A stretch of 64,000 nucleotides of DNA from contig CAVTWT010000030.1 of NCBI GenBank assembly GCA_963738425.1, forward strand, positions 62,001 to 126,000, given 5' to 3'. A program made the position numbers and the translations under genes. Source of the stretch: CADEEN01 sp963738425. GTDB lineage: Bacteria > Pseudomonadota > Gammaproteobacteria > Burkholderiales > Burkholderiaceae_C. Position 1 is the first letter of the stretch, and each line of letters begins with the position of its first letter. Below the pieces are notes generated by a model. That model was not told the DNA's origin. It saw only the letters and a program-made list of their open reading frames with translations, and ran no database searches. This document shows, piece by piece, positions 1-9,167 of the stretch.

Positions 1-452
1 CCAGGTGGCGGCGTTCACTGCCGCAGGAGGCAAGGCCTTTGCCATCGATCCGCTGCGCTTGGCCGCGGGCGACGACCCGGTGCGGCAGGCGCTCGCGTGG
101 GCGCGGTCGTTGTTGGGCGAGAAGCCGGTGCTCGTGTACGCCACTGCAGACGCCAACGCCGTCAAGAGCGTGCAGGACACATTGGGCGCATCGCGCGCCG
201 GCACGCTGGTTGAAGGTTGCCTCGCGCGCGTGGCGCAGGGGCTTGTGCAAGCCGGCGTCGCGCAAGTGGTCGTGGCGGGCGGAGAAACCTCGGGGGCGTG
301 TGTGCAGGCGCCCGGCGCCGCGTATCGGCGCGCAGATCGACCCTGGCGTGCCGTGGTGCTATGCGCCGACGCAACGCATTCACCCGGCGTTGAAATCCGG
401 CACCTTTGGCCGCGCCGACTTCTTCAACCACGCCTTCACGGCCTTGACTTGA
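1..452 (+). pseudogene. otnK: 3-oxo-tetronate kinase (OtnK, DUF1537 family), C-terminal part, frame-broken
   Basis: The gene enters from the left edge, so only the C-terminal part is present. In reading frame 2 the translation carries the nucleotide-binding-domain motif GGETSGACVQA (about nt 280-312). From about nt 325 the family-like sequence RIGAQIDPGVPWCYA continues only in frame 3 and runs to a TGA at 450-452 (ending KSGTFGRADFFNHAFTALT). The break behaves like one surplus base or an 8-base loss near nt 312-325. The family phosphorylates 3-oxo-tetronate in C4 sugar-acid catabolism. It may be a true pseudogene or a sequencing error. The family call rests on recognised C-terminal motifs only. 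Confidence 0.72.
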
Positions 453-490
453 TTGCGCTCGCGAGGGCGAGGCGCTGACGCGCGCTCACT

Positions 491-739
491 TCACTGAGCC
501 TGCGGCCAGACCTCGTCGCCGAACAACTTCAACGCATTGCGCCCAGCGCGCTCGCGGAAGCTTTTGCGCGCGAACAGCTTGGCCTGCGCCTGATCTGGCA
601 GATCGGTGATGTTGATGACGTGGCGTGCGATCAGCGTGTCGATCACGTCTTCGAGCACGCGCACGAAGTCGGCATCGAGACGGGCGAAGCCGTCGTCTGC
701 GGCATCGCGGCCAGGGCAATCGCAGTGTGGGCAGGGCAT
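491..739 (-). CDS. Small conserved protein of the 'tryptophan synthase beta-like' family
   Basis: This 82-residue protein starts at an ATG at 739. Its core (residues about 20-60: DADFVRVLEDVIDTLI, then ITDLPDQAQAKLFARK) matches a short proteobacterial family that databases call 'tryptophan synthase subunit beta like', although it has nothing to do with that enzyme. Here the N-terminus is short and carries a CPHCDC cysteine cluster (residues 3-8) that could bind a metal or be redox active. It is predicted to be cytoplasmic, with no signal peptide or membrane segment. It lies 39 bp downstream of the cytochrome c4 gene on the same strand and could be co-transcribed. The function is unknown. Confidence 0.7.
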   Translation of the reverse strand: MPCPHCDCPGRDAADDGFARLDADFVRVLEDVIDTLIARHVINITDLPDQAQAKLFARKSFRERAGRNALKLFGDEVWPQAQ

Positions 740-778
740 GCCGGCCTTATCGGCACGGCCTGGCGGAAACTTGAGCCT

Positions 779-1399
779 TCAGCGCAGGCCGGCGATGTAG
801 TCCGACACCGCCTTGATCTCGCGGTCGCTCAGCTTGGCCGCAATGGTGACCATTTGTGCACTGTTGGCGCGCGCGCCACTGCGGAAAGCCACCATCTGCG
901 CCTCGGTGTAGTCGCCGTGCTGGCCGCCCATGCGCGGGTACTGTGCGGGCAAGCCGGCGCCGCTGGGGCCGTGGCAGGCGGCGCAGGCGGGCACAGCCTT
1001 TTCGGCAATGCCGCCGCGATAGATCTTCTCGCCGAGCGTCACCAGCGCCTTGTCCTTGGCGAACCCGGGCTTGGCGCTCTTGCTGGCGTAGAACGCTGCG
1101 ACGTTCTTCATGTCGTCGTCCGACAGCGTCGAGGCAAAGCCTTTCATGACGGCGTTGTTGCGTTTGCCGGACTTGAACTCGGTCAACTGCTTGACGAGGT
1201 ACTCGTAGTGCTGGCCGGCCAGGATCGGATTGGCCGGGCTGCCGCGCGAGCCGTCGGCGGTGTGGCAGGCCGCGCAGACCTGCGCGACCGCCTGGCCCTT
1301 GGCCAGATCGGGCTTGGCAGCGGGTGCAGCGGCCGTGGCCGCAGAAGCCACGTGAGCAAAGGCGGCGAGGGCGCCGAGCAGCAGATAACGAGCCTTCAT
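779..1399 (-). CDS. Cytochrome c4-type dihaem cytochrome c
   Basis: This 206-residue protein has a Sec signal peptide (MKARYLLLGALAAFAHVASA). Two tandem class I cytochrome c domains follow, each with a CXXCH haem site (CAACH in both), and Met-containing stretches supply the axial ligands. This is the classical layout of cytochrome c4, a periplasmic electron carrier to terminal oxidases. I chose the ATG at 1399 because it begins the signal peptide; an in-frame upstream start at 1453 would add 18 residues with no signal character. It is transcribed divergently from engB, an arrangement often seen in Betaproteobacteria. Confidence 0.93.
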   Translation of the reverse strand: MKARYLLLGALAAFAHVASAATAAAPAAKPDLAKGQAVAQVCAACHTADGSRGSPANPILAGQHYEYLVKQLTEFKSGKRNNAVMKGFASTLSDDDMKNVAAFYASKSAKPGFAKDKALVTLGEKIYRGGIAEKAVPACAACHGPSGAGLPAQYPRMGGQHGDYTEAQMVAFRSGARANSAQMVTIAAKLSDREIKAVSDYIAGLR

Positions 1400-1477
1400 G
1401 GAGTCGCGGGCCTGAATGTTGGGGTGATGTCCAGGCGGTGTGCCCGGGCGCAAAACCGGCGAATTTTACAATGCCGA

Positions 1478-2146
1478 ATGTCCAAGCCCACTGCCCCTCG
1501 TTCCCCAGCGCAACAAGCCTTGGCCTGGACGCACACCGCGCGCTTCCTCACCACCGCTGCGCAGCTCGACCAGTTGCCGCTGCCGGAGCTGCCCGAGATC
1601 GCCTTTGTCGGCCGCAGCAACGCCGGTAAATCGACCGCGATCAACACGCTGGCGCAGCAAAAGCGGCTGGCCTTTGCCTCGAAGACGCCGGGGCGCACGC
1701 AGCACATCAACTTGTTCGAGCTCGGCCCCGCCGATGCGCCCGACGCACTGTTCGCTGACCTGCCGGGCTACGGCTACGCGGCGGTGGAGCGCGACGCCAA
1801 GCTGCGCTGGCAGCAGGTCATGGCCGACTACCTGGCGCAGCGGCGAGATCTTTCCGGCGTGGTGCTGCTCGCTGATTCGCGTCTGGGCCTGACCGATCTG
1901 GATCATCGTCTGCTCGAGTGGATTGCGCAGCGAGTGCGCAACGGCACAGTGAAGCTGCTGGTGCTGTTGACAAAGGCCGACAAGCTGTCGCGCAAGGAGG
2001 CCGATGCATCGCTGAACGCGACGACGGCGGCGCTCGGCGCGTATTCGAGCGAGGAGGCCGACATTGGCATCACGTTGTTTTCGGCGCTGAAGCGCACGGG
2101 CGTCGAAGATGTGGCGCTGACCTTGCGGGGCTGGGTGGCGCCTTGA
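1478..2146 (+). CDS. engB: Ribosome biogenesis GTPase EngB (YsxC/YihA)
   Basis: This 222-residue TrmE-Era-EngA-EngB-type GTPase assists assembly of the large ribosomal subunit. Visible motifs are the G1 P-loop GRSNAGKST (about residues 44-52), the G2 threonine in GRTQHINLF, G3 DLPGYGYA and G4 TKADKLS. The length matches the family. The start is the ATG at 1478 (MSKPTAPRSPAQQ); the long in-frame upstream extension lies over the divergent cytochrome gene and is not coding. Its stop overlaps the TTG start of the next gene (TTGA). Confidence 0.96.
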   Translation: MSKPTAPRSPAQQALAWTHTARFLTTAAQLDQLPLPELPEIAFVGRSNAGKSTAINTLAQQKRLAFASKTPGRTQHINLFELGPADAPDALFADLPGYGYAAVERDAKLRWQQVMADYLAQRRDLSGVVLLADSRLGLTDLDHRLLEWIAQRVRNGTVKLLVLLTKADKLSRKEADASLNATTAALGAYSSEEADIGITLFSALKRTGVEDVALTLRGWVAP

Positions 2147-3036
2147 GCCTGTCGATTCGCTGCTTCGACGTCGTGCTGCCGCACGGCATCACGCTGTCGT
2201 GCCGCGCGAACACCGAGGCGCCAGGCTTGCCGCGCGTGCTGCTGCTGCACGGATTTCCCGAAGCGGCGTTCGTGTGGGACGAGGTGATGCGACGTCTTGA
2301 TGGCCGTGTGCATTGCGTGGCGCCGAACCTGCGCGGCTATGAACGATCGAGCGCTCCGGTGGAGGTCGAGGCGTATCGCGCCAGGCACCTGGTCGCCGAC
2401 ATCGCCGCGCTGATCGCACAGCAGGGCGCGCCGATCGACCTGCTCGTCGCGCACGACTGGGGCGGCGCAATCGCCTGGAACTTTGCTGCGCTGAAGCCCG
2501 AACTGCTGCGCCGCCTGCTCATCGTCAACTCGCCACACCCTGCCACCTTCCTGCGCGAGCTGCGCGACAACCCGGCGCAACAAGCGGCCAGCGCCTACAT
2601 GACCTTCCTCTGCCGCCCCGACGCTGCGGCATTGCTCGCCGAGAACGACTTCGCACGCATGTGGCCGTTCTTCGAGAACATGGGAGGCAGCGCGTGGCTC
2701 GACGAGCCGACACGCGAACGCTATCGCGAGGTCTGGCGGTACGGCCTCGATGGCGGGCTCAACTACTACCGCGCGTCGCCGCTGCGGCCACCGCAGTCGG
2801 CAGGCGATGCGATCCACACGCTCGCGCTACCGGCCGAGATGACGACGGTGCGCGTGCCGACGACGGTGCTGTGGGGCGATGCCGACACCGCATTGCCACC
2901 GGCCTTGCTCGATGGGCTCGAAGCCTTCGTTCCTGATCTCGATGTGCAGCAAGTGGCTGGCGCGACGCACTGGGTGGTGCATGAGCAGCCGCAGCGGGTG
3001 GCCGATGCGATCGCGCAGCAGGCCACCCGACGCTAG
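2143..3036 (+). CDS. Alpha/beta hydrolase, epoxide-hydrolase-like
   Basis: This 297-residue alpha/beta hydrolase has the oxyanion motif LLLHGFPEA (about residues 32-40) and the nucleophile elbow AHDWGG, with Asp at about 105. An aspartate nucleophile is typical of epoxide hydrolases and haloalkane dehalogenases rather than serine esterases. A candidate acid residue lies in WGDADTALP and the catalytic His in GATHWVVHEQ near the C-terminus. I infer a TTG start at 2143 because it is in frame, gives the expected length and overlaps the engB stop as TTGA, which implies translational coupling. The substrate is unknown. Confidence 0.83.
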   Translation: MSLSIRCFDVVLPHGITLSCRANTEAPGLPRVLLLHGFPEAAFVWDEVMRRLDGRVHCVAPNLRGYERSSAPVEVEAYRARHLVADIAALIAQQGAPIDLLVAHDWGGAIAWNFAALKPELLRRLLIVNSPHPATFLRELRDNPAQQAASAYMTFLCRPDAAALLAENDFARMWPFFENMGGSAWLDEPTRERYREVWRYGLDGGLNYYRASPLRPPQSAGDAIHTLALPAEMTTVRVPTTVLWGDADTALPPALLDGLEAFVPDLDVQQVAGATHWVVHEQPQRVADAIAQQATRR

Positions 3037-3042
3037 CGTCTG

Positions 3043-5250
3043 CTACGGCCGCCCCAGGAACAACGCGACCCCGGTTTCTCCCCGCGGCGCATGCGTCAGG
3101 CCAAGGTACAGCGGCCCCAGGCCTGTGTCCGCGCCGACGAACACACTCATGCCGGTGCGCAACTGGCCTTCACGCGCGTCCGCCCGGGTCGCCCACGCGT
3201 TGCCCGCTTCCGCCGTCGCGCCGAGGAACAGGCCGCGTGCGGCCAGCGGGGTGTAAGGCAGGCGCCAGTACCAGGTGAGGCGCGAGAAAGCGACGTAGTT
3301 GCCGAGCAGTTGGCCGTCGCGGTAACCGGAGAGTTGGTGAAAGCCGCCGAGCGCGTAGCCGCCGATGGCCTGTGGCTCGCGCTGGCTGGCGCCGCGCAAC
3401 GCACCGAAGAGACTGAAGCTGTGCGCGCCGAAGGTCTGGACGCCCATCGCCGAGGTTTCGAGCTGCTGGAAGCGGCCAGCGGTGCTGCGTTCGCCGAGCG
3501 ACATCTGGCCGACGAGGCGGTAGCCGAGGGTGGGAAAGTTTGCGTAGTCGAGTTGATCGACGACGACGGCCAGGCGTGCGCCAACATCAGTGGAGTGCAC
3601 CTTCTTTGGCACGCCGGTCACGTCCGCGCTGACGAGCGTTGGCTCGGCACTGAGGCGTTGTGACGTGAGGCCCAGGCGCACCTCGCCGAAACGTCCCCAG
3701 GGCTGACCGAGGTCGAGGCCGATGCGGCTGTCATTGCGCTTGTAGCGCGCCAGCTCGTCGCCACGTTCGTTGTAGAGCGTGCCGTAGCGTCGCTCGATGC
3801 CGGCATAGGCGGCGACGAACCAGTCGTTGGAGATGCCGATGGTCCAGTTCAACGGGTGGTAGATCTCGGTGAACAGCGACGGCACGGCGCCGATCTGCAC
3901 GCGGTTGCGCCACTCGGTGCCGCTCGGTGTGAGCCAGTGGCGGTTGTGGCTCAGCTTCAGGTTGAAGCTGCCTCGGCCGTCGAAGTCGGTGGACAGATCG
4001 AGGCCGACGCGCAGGTAGTTCGGGCCCCAGGGTTTGTCGTCGAGATCGAACACCAGTTCGTCGCGGCCGCCGCGCGTGACGATGCGGTAGTCCACGCGCA
4101 GGTAGTCGCCGCTGGACATCAACGTGCGCACGTCGCGCTCGGCGCGCGCGCGGTCGAAGGGCTGCCCGGGCTGCATCTCGAGTTGCGCCGCAAAGCGGGC
4201 CGGGTTGGTGACGGTGTCACCTTCGAAGCCGACCGCGGCCAGCGCGGCCTCTGACGCGTGCTTTGGCGAGCCGGAGGGCAGGGCGGACCGCCACTGCGCG
4301 TACTCGTCGGCGCTGCGGGCCAGCGGCTGCAAGCGGGTCAATGCTGCTCGCGCGCCGCGCTCGCCGAGGCTGATGAGTTCGGCGCTGCGCTCGAAATCGC
4401 CCGCCGTCAGCGTGCCGAGCTGCGGCGCCACGAGCACGTCGCGCTCGCCCATCGTGGCCAGGCTGCGTTGCACGTTCTGCTCGGTGAGGATGTTGATCAT
4501 CTGCGTCGTGACGCCGAGCGCGGACGACAGCGAGTTGCGTCCGGCCAGCGGCGTGCCGACGTTGACGACGATCACCACATCGACGCCCATCGCACGCGCC
4601 ACATCGATCGGCACGTTGTTGACGAGACCGCCGTCGCCGAGCACGCGGCCGTCGACGTCGATCGGCGAGAACACGCCCGGCACGCTCATCGACGAGCGCA
4701 GCGCGGTCGAGAGGTCGCCGTGGTCGAGCACGACGGCGGCGCCCGTTTCCAGATCGGTGGCGACGGCGCGAAACGGGATTGGCAAGCGGTCGAATGCATC
4801 GACGGTGCGCACCGGCAGCGTGTAGCGGCGCAGCAGTGATTCGAGGCGGCGCGTGTTGACGGCGGCCACGGGGGCGCGCAGCTCGCCGTCCCGCAGGCCG
4901 AATTCAAACAGCGCCGAGAACTCGAAATCTTCTTCCTTGCGCCGCTGCGAGAGGTGCTGGCGCTCCTGGCGCGGCTCGAAGACATTCGTCCAGTCGATGG
5001 CGCGCACCTCGCGCTCGACCTCGTGTGCGCTCATGCCGCTGGCATAGAGACCGCCGACGATGGCGCCCATCGAGGTGCCGGCCACGGCATCGATGCGGAT
5101 GCGCTGTTCTTCGAGCACTTTGAGCACACCGACATGCGCCAAGCCGCGCGCGCCGCCGCCAGAGAGCACGAGGCCGATGCGGGGGCGCGGCTCCTGCGCA
5201 TGAGCGACGCCGACGACGAGGATCACGACGAGAACGAGCAAGCGACACAT
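3043..5250 (-). CDS. Patatin-like phospholipase fused to POTRA and outer-membrane beta-barrel (type Vd, PlpD-like)
   Basis: This 735-residue protein has a signal peptide (residues 1-18), then a patatin domain. The glycine-rich oxyanion motif is SGGGARG (about 30-36), the nucleophile elbow GTSMG carries Ser 60, and the catalytic Asp sits in DGGLVNN (about 204). A POTRA-like segment follows at about 330-410 (VGFEGDTVTNPARFA). The rest is a BamA/Omp85-like 16-strand barrel with alternating strands. This architecture is that of type Vd autotransporters such as PlpD, in which the barrel exports the lipase. I chose the ATG at 5250 because it begins the signal peptide. The gene converges on the hydrolase with a 6 bp gap. 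Confidence 0.9.
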   Translation of the reverse strand: MCRLLVLVVILVVGVAHAQEPRPRIGLVLSGGGARGLAHVGVLKVLEEQRIRIDAVAGTSMGAIVGGLYASGMSAHEVEREVRAIDWTNVFEPRQERQHLSQRRKEEDFEFSALFEFGLRDGELRAPVAAVNTRRLESLLRRYTLPVRTVDAFDRLPIPFRAVATDLETGAAVVLDHGDLSTALRSSMSVPGVFSPIDVDGRVLGDGGLVNNVPIDVARAMGVDVVIVVNVGTPLAGRNSLSSALGVTTQMINILTEQNVQRSLATMGERDVLVAPQLGTLTAGDFERSAELISLGERGARAALTRLQPLARSADEYAQWRSALPSGSPKHASEAALAAVGFEGDTVTNPARFAAQLEMQPGQPFDRARAERDVRTLMSSGDYLRVDYRIVTRGGRDELVFDLDDKPWGPNYLRVGLDLSTDFDGRGSFNLKLSHNRHWLTPSGTEWRNRVQIGAVPSLFTEIYHPLNWTIGISNDWFVAAYAGIERRYGTLYNERGDELARYKRNDSRIGLDLGQPWGRFGEVRLGLTSQRLSAEPTLVSADVTGVPKKVHSTDVGARLAVVVDQLDYANFPTLGYRLVGQMSLGERSTAGRFQQLETSAMGVQTFGAHSFSLFGALRGASQREPQAIGGYALGGFHQLSGYRDGQLLGNYVAFSRLTWYWRLPYTPLAARGLFLGATAEAGNAWATRADAREGQLRTGMSVFVGADTGLGPLYLGLTHAPRGETGVALFLGRP

Positions 5251-5271
5251 GCACACATTCTGACCCGCAAG

Positions 5272-5304
5272 AAAAAGGGCCAGCGGCAAAGCCGCTGGCC
5301 CTTT
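5272..5304 (-). terminator. Rho-independent terminator of groES-groEL
   Basis: A perfect 14-bp stem (5274-5287 paired with 5291-5304) encloses a 3-base loop. Read on the minus strand it is followed by a run of T. It lies about 65 bp downstream of the groEL stop and just upstream of the patatin start, so it separates the two minus-strand units. Confidence 0.9.
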
Positions 5305-5368
5305 CAAGTAGCAATGATCGTGCGATGAGCGGCAGCCAAGGCTGTCCGCTCGATCGGACGGCCGGCAA

Positions 5369-7015
<1,647 letters not shown>

Positions 7016-7043
7016 GTTTCTTCTCTCCTGAGTTCTTGATGGA

Positions 7044-7337
7044 TTACTTGGACTCGACGACGGCGAAGAGGTCTTCTTCGCGCATCACCAGCAGTTCGTC
7101 GCCATCGACCTTGACGGTCTGGCCGCTGTATTTGCCGAACAACACGCGGTCGCCGGTCTTGACGTTGGGCACCACGAAGTCGCCCTTGTCATTGCGCTTG
7201 CCGGGGCCGACGGCCAGCACTTCACCCTGATCGGGCTTTTCGGCGGCGTTGTCGGGGATCACGATGCCCGAGGCGGTCTTGGTTTCTTGCTCGAGGCGCT
7301 TGACGATCACGCGATCGTGCAACGGACGAAGTTTCAT
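7044..7337 (-). CDS. groS: Co-chaperonin GroES (10 kDa)
   Basis: This 97-residue protein begins MKLRPLHDRVIVKRLEQE, the standard GroES start, and contains the mobile-loop sequence ETKTASGIVIPD that docks on GroEL. It forms the heptameric lid of the chaperonin. An AAGGAG-like ribosome site (complement of ctccaaggagg) sits just upstream of the ATG. It is first in the operon, with a CIRCE operator and sigma70 promoter about 100-160 bp upstream. Confidence 0.99.
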   Translation of the reverse strand: MKLRPLHDRVIVKRLEQETKTASGIVIPDNAAEKPDQGEVLAVGPGKRNDKGDFVVPNVKTGDRVLFGKYSGQTVKVDGDELLVMREEDLFAVVESK

Positions 7338-7434
7338 GCTTGGGTCTCCAAGGAGGTCTTAGCGAGGATGGGAGAACGATGACACGAAAGTGTGCATACG
7401 CCCACATTGGGTGGGCCGCAGTCTCTGCAACCCG

Positions 7435-7461
7435 TTAGCACTCAACTGAGTCGAGTGCTAG
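7435..7461 (-). promoter_or_regulatory. CIRCE operator (HrcA binding site) of groESL
   Basis: The sequence is TTAGCACTC, 9 bases, GAGTGCTAG, which matches the consensus TTAGCACTC-N9-GAGTGCTAA except for the last base. It lies immediately downstream of the -10 box, so a bound HrcA repressor would block transcription from the start site. CIRCE-HrcA control of groESL is well established. hrcA itself is not in this window. Confidence 0.95.
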
Positions 7462-7468
7462 CAAGATG

Positions 7469-7496
7469 ATTATAGAGACGGATTCGGGCCTTTCAA
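7469..7496 (-). promoter_or_regulatory. Sigma70-type promoter of groESL
   Basis: On the minus strand a -35 box TTGAAA (7496-7491) and a perfect -10 box TATAAT (7474-7469) are separated by 16 bp. The predicted start site falls at about 7462, right at the edge of the CIRCE operator. I do not see a sigma32 consensus. Confidence 0.8.
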
Positions 7497-7516
7497 GGCC
7501 ACGGTCATCGTCGATT

Positions 7517-7732
7517 TCAGGAGGGCAGCGAGTCGCGCGGGTCGGGCGGCGCGTCGGCTGCCGTCGGATCGACCGGCGCCTTGGACTCGACCCGATAGGC
7601 CTCGCTGGCCCAGGCGCCGAGGTCGATGCTCGAACAACGCTCGCTGCAGAACGGCCGCCAGCGATTGGTGCTTGCCAGCACGGAAGGGCCCTTGCAGCGC
7701 GGGCAAGGCACCGTCCGCGCGTCGCTGCTCAA
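7517..7732 (-). CDS. yacG: DNA gyrase inhibitor / zinc-binding protein YacG
   Basis: This 71-residue protein has the four-cysteine zinc site of YacG: CPRCK (about residues 10-14) and FCSERC (about 28-33), followed by the conserved DLGAWASEAYR segment and an acidic, proline-rich tail. The family binds GyrB and inhibits DNA gyrase. The start is a TTG at 7732 that overlaps the zapD stop (TTGA). Its position next to zapD and coaE is the usual proteobacterial arrangement. Confidence 0.94.
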   Translation of the reverse strand: MSSDARTVPCPRCKGPSVLASTNRWRPFCSERCSSIDLGAWASEAYRVESKAPVDPTAADAPPDPRDSLPS

Positions 7733-8484
7733 GAGCAGATGGCCAGCTCGAGTGACTGGTCTTCGGTGATCGGCTTCATGCGGCCTTCGCTGTCGGGCCG
7801 CATCAGGCGCACCGAAACGATCAGGCGGTGGCCCGAAATCTCAGGCACCAGGCCGAGCGTTTCGTCCAGGCGCACTCGCAGAAGATGGAAGGGCTTGCCG
7901 GGCGGCAGCGTCTGCTGGTACTGGCCCGCCTTGGCAATCACGCGCTGCGGCGCGCCGGAGTCGCGCAGCAGGCCCAGCAGCACGCTCTGCGCCTCGGCCA
8001 GCGGTGTGACGGTGCCGACCCACTGCATCAGGTCGGCGCGGCGCTTGGCGGGGTCCTGCTGTTGCCAGGCGTAGTAGGCCGGCAGGTCGAACTCGCAGGT
8101 GCCGCCGGGGATGCTGATGCGGCTCCTGATCGTCATCAGGAATTCATTGGTCGTCAGCGGTGCGCCGGCCTTGCCCGGCAGGGTGTTGAGCACGTTGAAG
8201 GCGTGGTCGATCTTGGCGGTGACGGCGTCGAGCGCTGCTTCGGAGACGCCAGGCTTGCCACGAAAGGCTTGGTATTCGATCTTGTGGCGATCGAGGTCCT
8301 TGAGCAGATCGCTCTTCAGGTCGGCGCGCGACGCGACGTCGACGATCTCGAACAGCGTTGCCAGTGCGAAATGGTGGTCGAGCGCCGTGTCGCGCGGGAT
8401 CAGCTGGCCGAGGCGGTCGAACAAGTGCTCGAGCCGCAGCATGGTGCGGATGCCTTCGTTGAGCGGGTATTCGTAGCGGACCAC
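7729..8484 (-). CDS. zapD: Cell division protein ZapD
   Basis: This 251-residue protein begins with the family signature YEYPLNEGIRTMLRLEHLF and keeps the conserved helices through the C-terminal RMKPITEDQSLELAIC. ZapD crosslinks FtsZ filaments at the division ring. I chose the GTG at 8484 (VVRYEYPLNEG) because an AGAAGG ribosome site precedes it and the length fits the family (247 residues in E. coli). In-frame upstream sequence to 8799 overlaps coaE in another frame and is not coding. Confidence 0.95.
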   Translation of the reverse strand: MVRYEYPLNEGIRTMLRLEHLFDRLGQLIPRDTALDHHFALATLFEIVDVASRADLKSDLLKDLDRHKIEYQAFRGKPGVSEAALDAVTAKIDHAFNVLNTLPGKAGAPLTTNEFLMTIRSRISIPGGTCEFDLPAYYAWQQQDPAKRRADLMQWVGTVTPLAEAQSVLLGLLRDSGAPQRVIAKAGQYQQTLPPGKPFHLLRVRLDETLGLVPEISGHRLIVSVRLMRPDSEGRMKPITEDQSLELAICS

Positions 8485-8533
8485 GGCGCCTTCTCTGTGT
8501 TTTCGACGTCTGGCCCGGAGAGCGGGCCGCAAC

Positions 8534-9151
8534 TCAGAACGTCGGTCGATGATTGTTCCACAGGCGCCAAAGCACTTCGGTATGCGCTTGCAACTCAAGC
8601 AGCGTGATGCCGTCGTTGAAGATGACCGCGTCGGCGACGGCGCGGCGCGCTTCGCGAGTGGCCTGCGCGGCGATGGCTTGAGCGGCGGCTTCGCGCGTCC
8701 AACCCGGCCTGGCGGCGACGCGTTTGACTTGTGTCTCCGCGCTGCAATCGACCACGAGCACACGGTGCACACGCGAGCGCCAGTGTTTGGACTCGGCAAG
8801 CAGCGGAACGTCGAAGACGAGCACCGGGCTGGCAGAGGCCGATGCTTGACGTTGTACCTCGGTACCGATCAACGGGTGCAGCACGGCCTCCAGGCGTTGA
8901 CGCACGGTGGCATCGGCAAAGGCGCGCCCGCGCATCGCAGCGCGGTCGAGGCTGCCGTCGGCGTTGAGGATGGCATTGCCAAACTCGCGCTCGATCGCCG
9001 GCATGGCAGCACCACCAGCGACCGTGAGCGCGCGCGCAATCGCGTCGGTGTCGATCAACGGCGCGCCGAGCGACACGAGCATGGCCGCCACGGTGCTCTT
9101 GCCGCTGCCGATGCCGCCAGTCAAACCGATCTTCAAAGGCCCGTGTCCCAT
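8534..9151 (-). CDS. coaE: Dephospho-CoA kinase
   Basis: This 205-residue kinase catalyses the last step of coenzyme A synthesis, the ATP-dependent phosphorylation of dephospho-CoA. The P-loop GGIGSGKS is at residues 12-19, the substrate motif LIDTDAIAR at about 35-43, and the LID-region arginine motif is ATREARR. I chose the ATG at 9151 (MGHGPLKIGLTGG). The upstream alternative at 9181 overlaps the pilD stop region. It lies between pilD and zapD, as in many Proteobacteria. Confidence 0.95.
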   Translation of the reverse strand: MGHGPLKIGLTGGIGSGKSTVAAMLVSLGAPLIDTDAIARALTVAGGAAMPAIEREFGNAILNADGSLDRAAMRGRAFADATVRQRLEAVLHPLIGTEVQRQASASASPVLVFDVPLLAESKHWRSRVHRVLVVDCSAETQVKRVAARPGWTREAAAQAIAAQATREARRAVADAVIFNDGITLLELQAHTEVLWRLWNNHRPTF

Positions 9152-9167
9152 GGGGCCGCAGTGTGCG

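Noticed and set aside
620..1477. Long in-frame extension upstream of engB, giving a 508-residue open frame.
   Set aside because: It lies antisense to cytochrome c4 and has no family character; the EngB start at 1478 gives the expected length.
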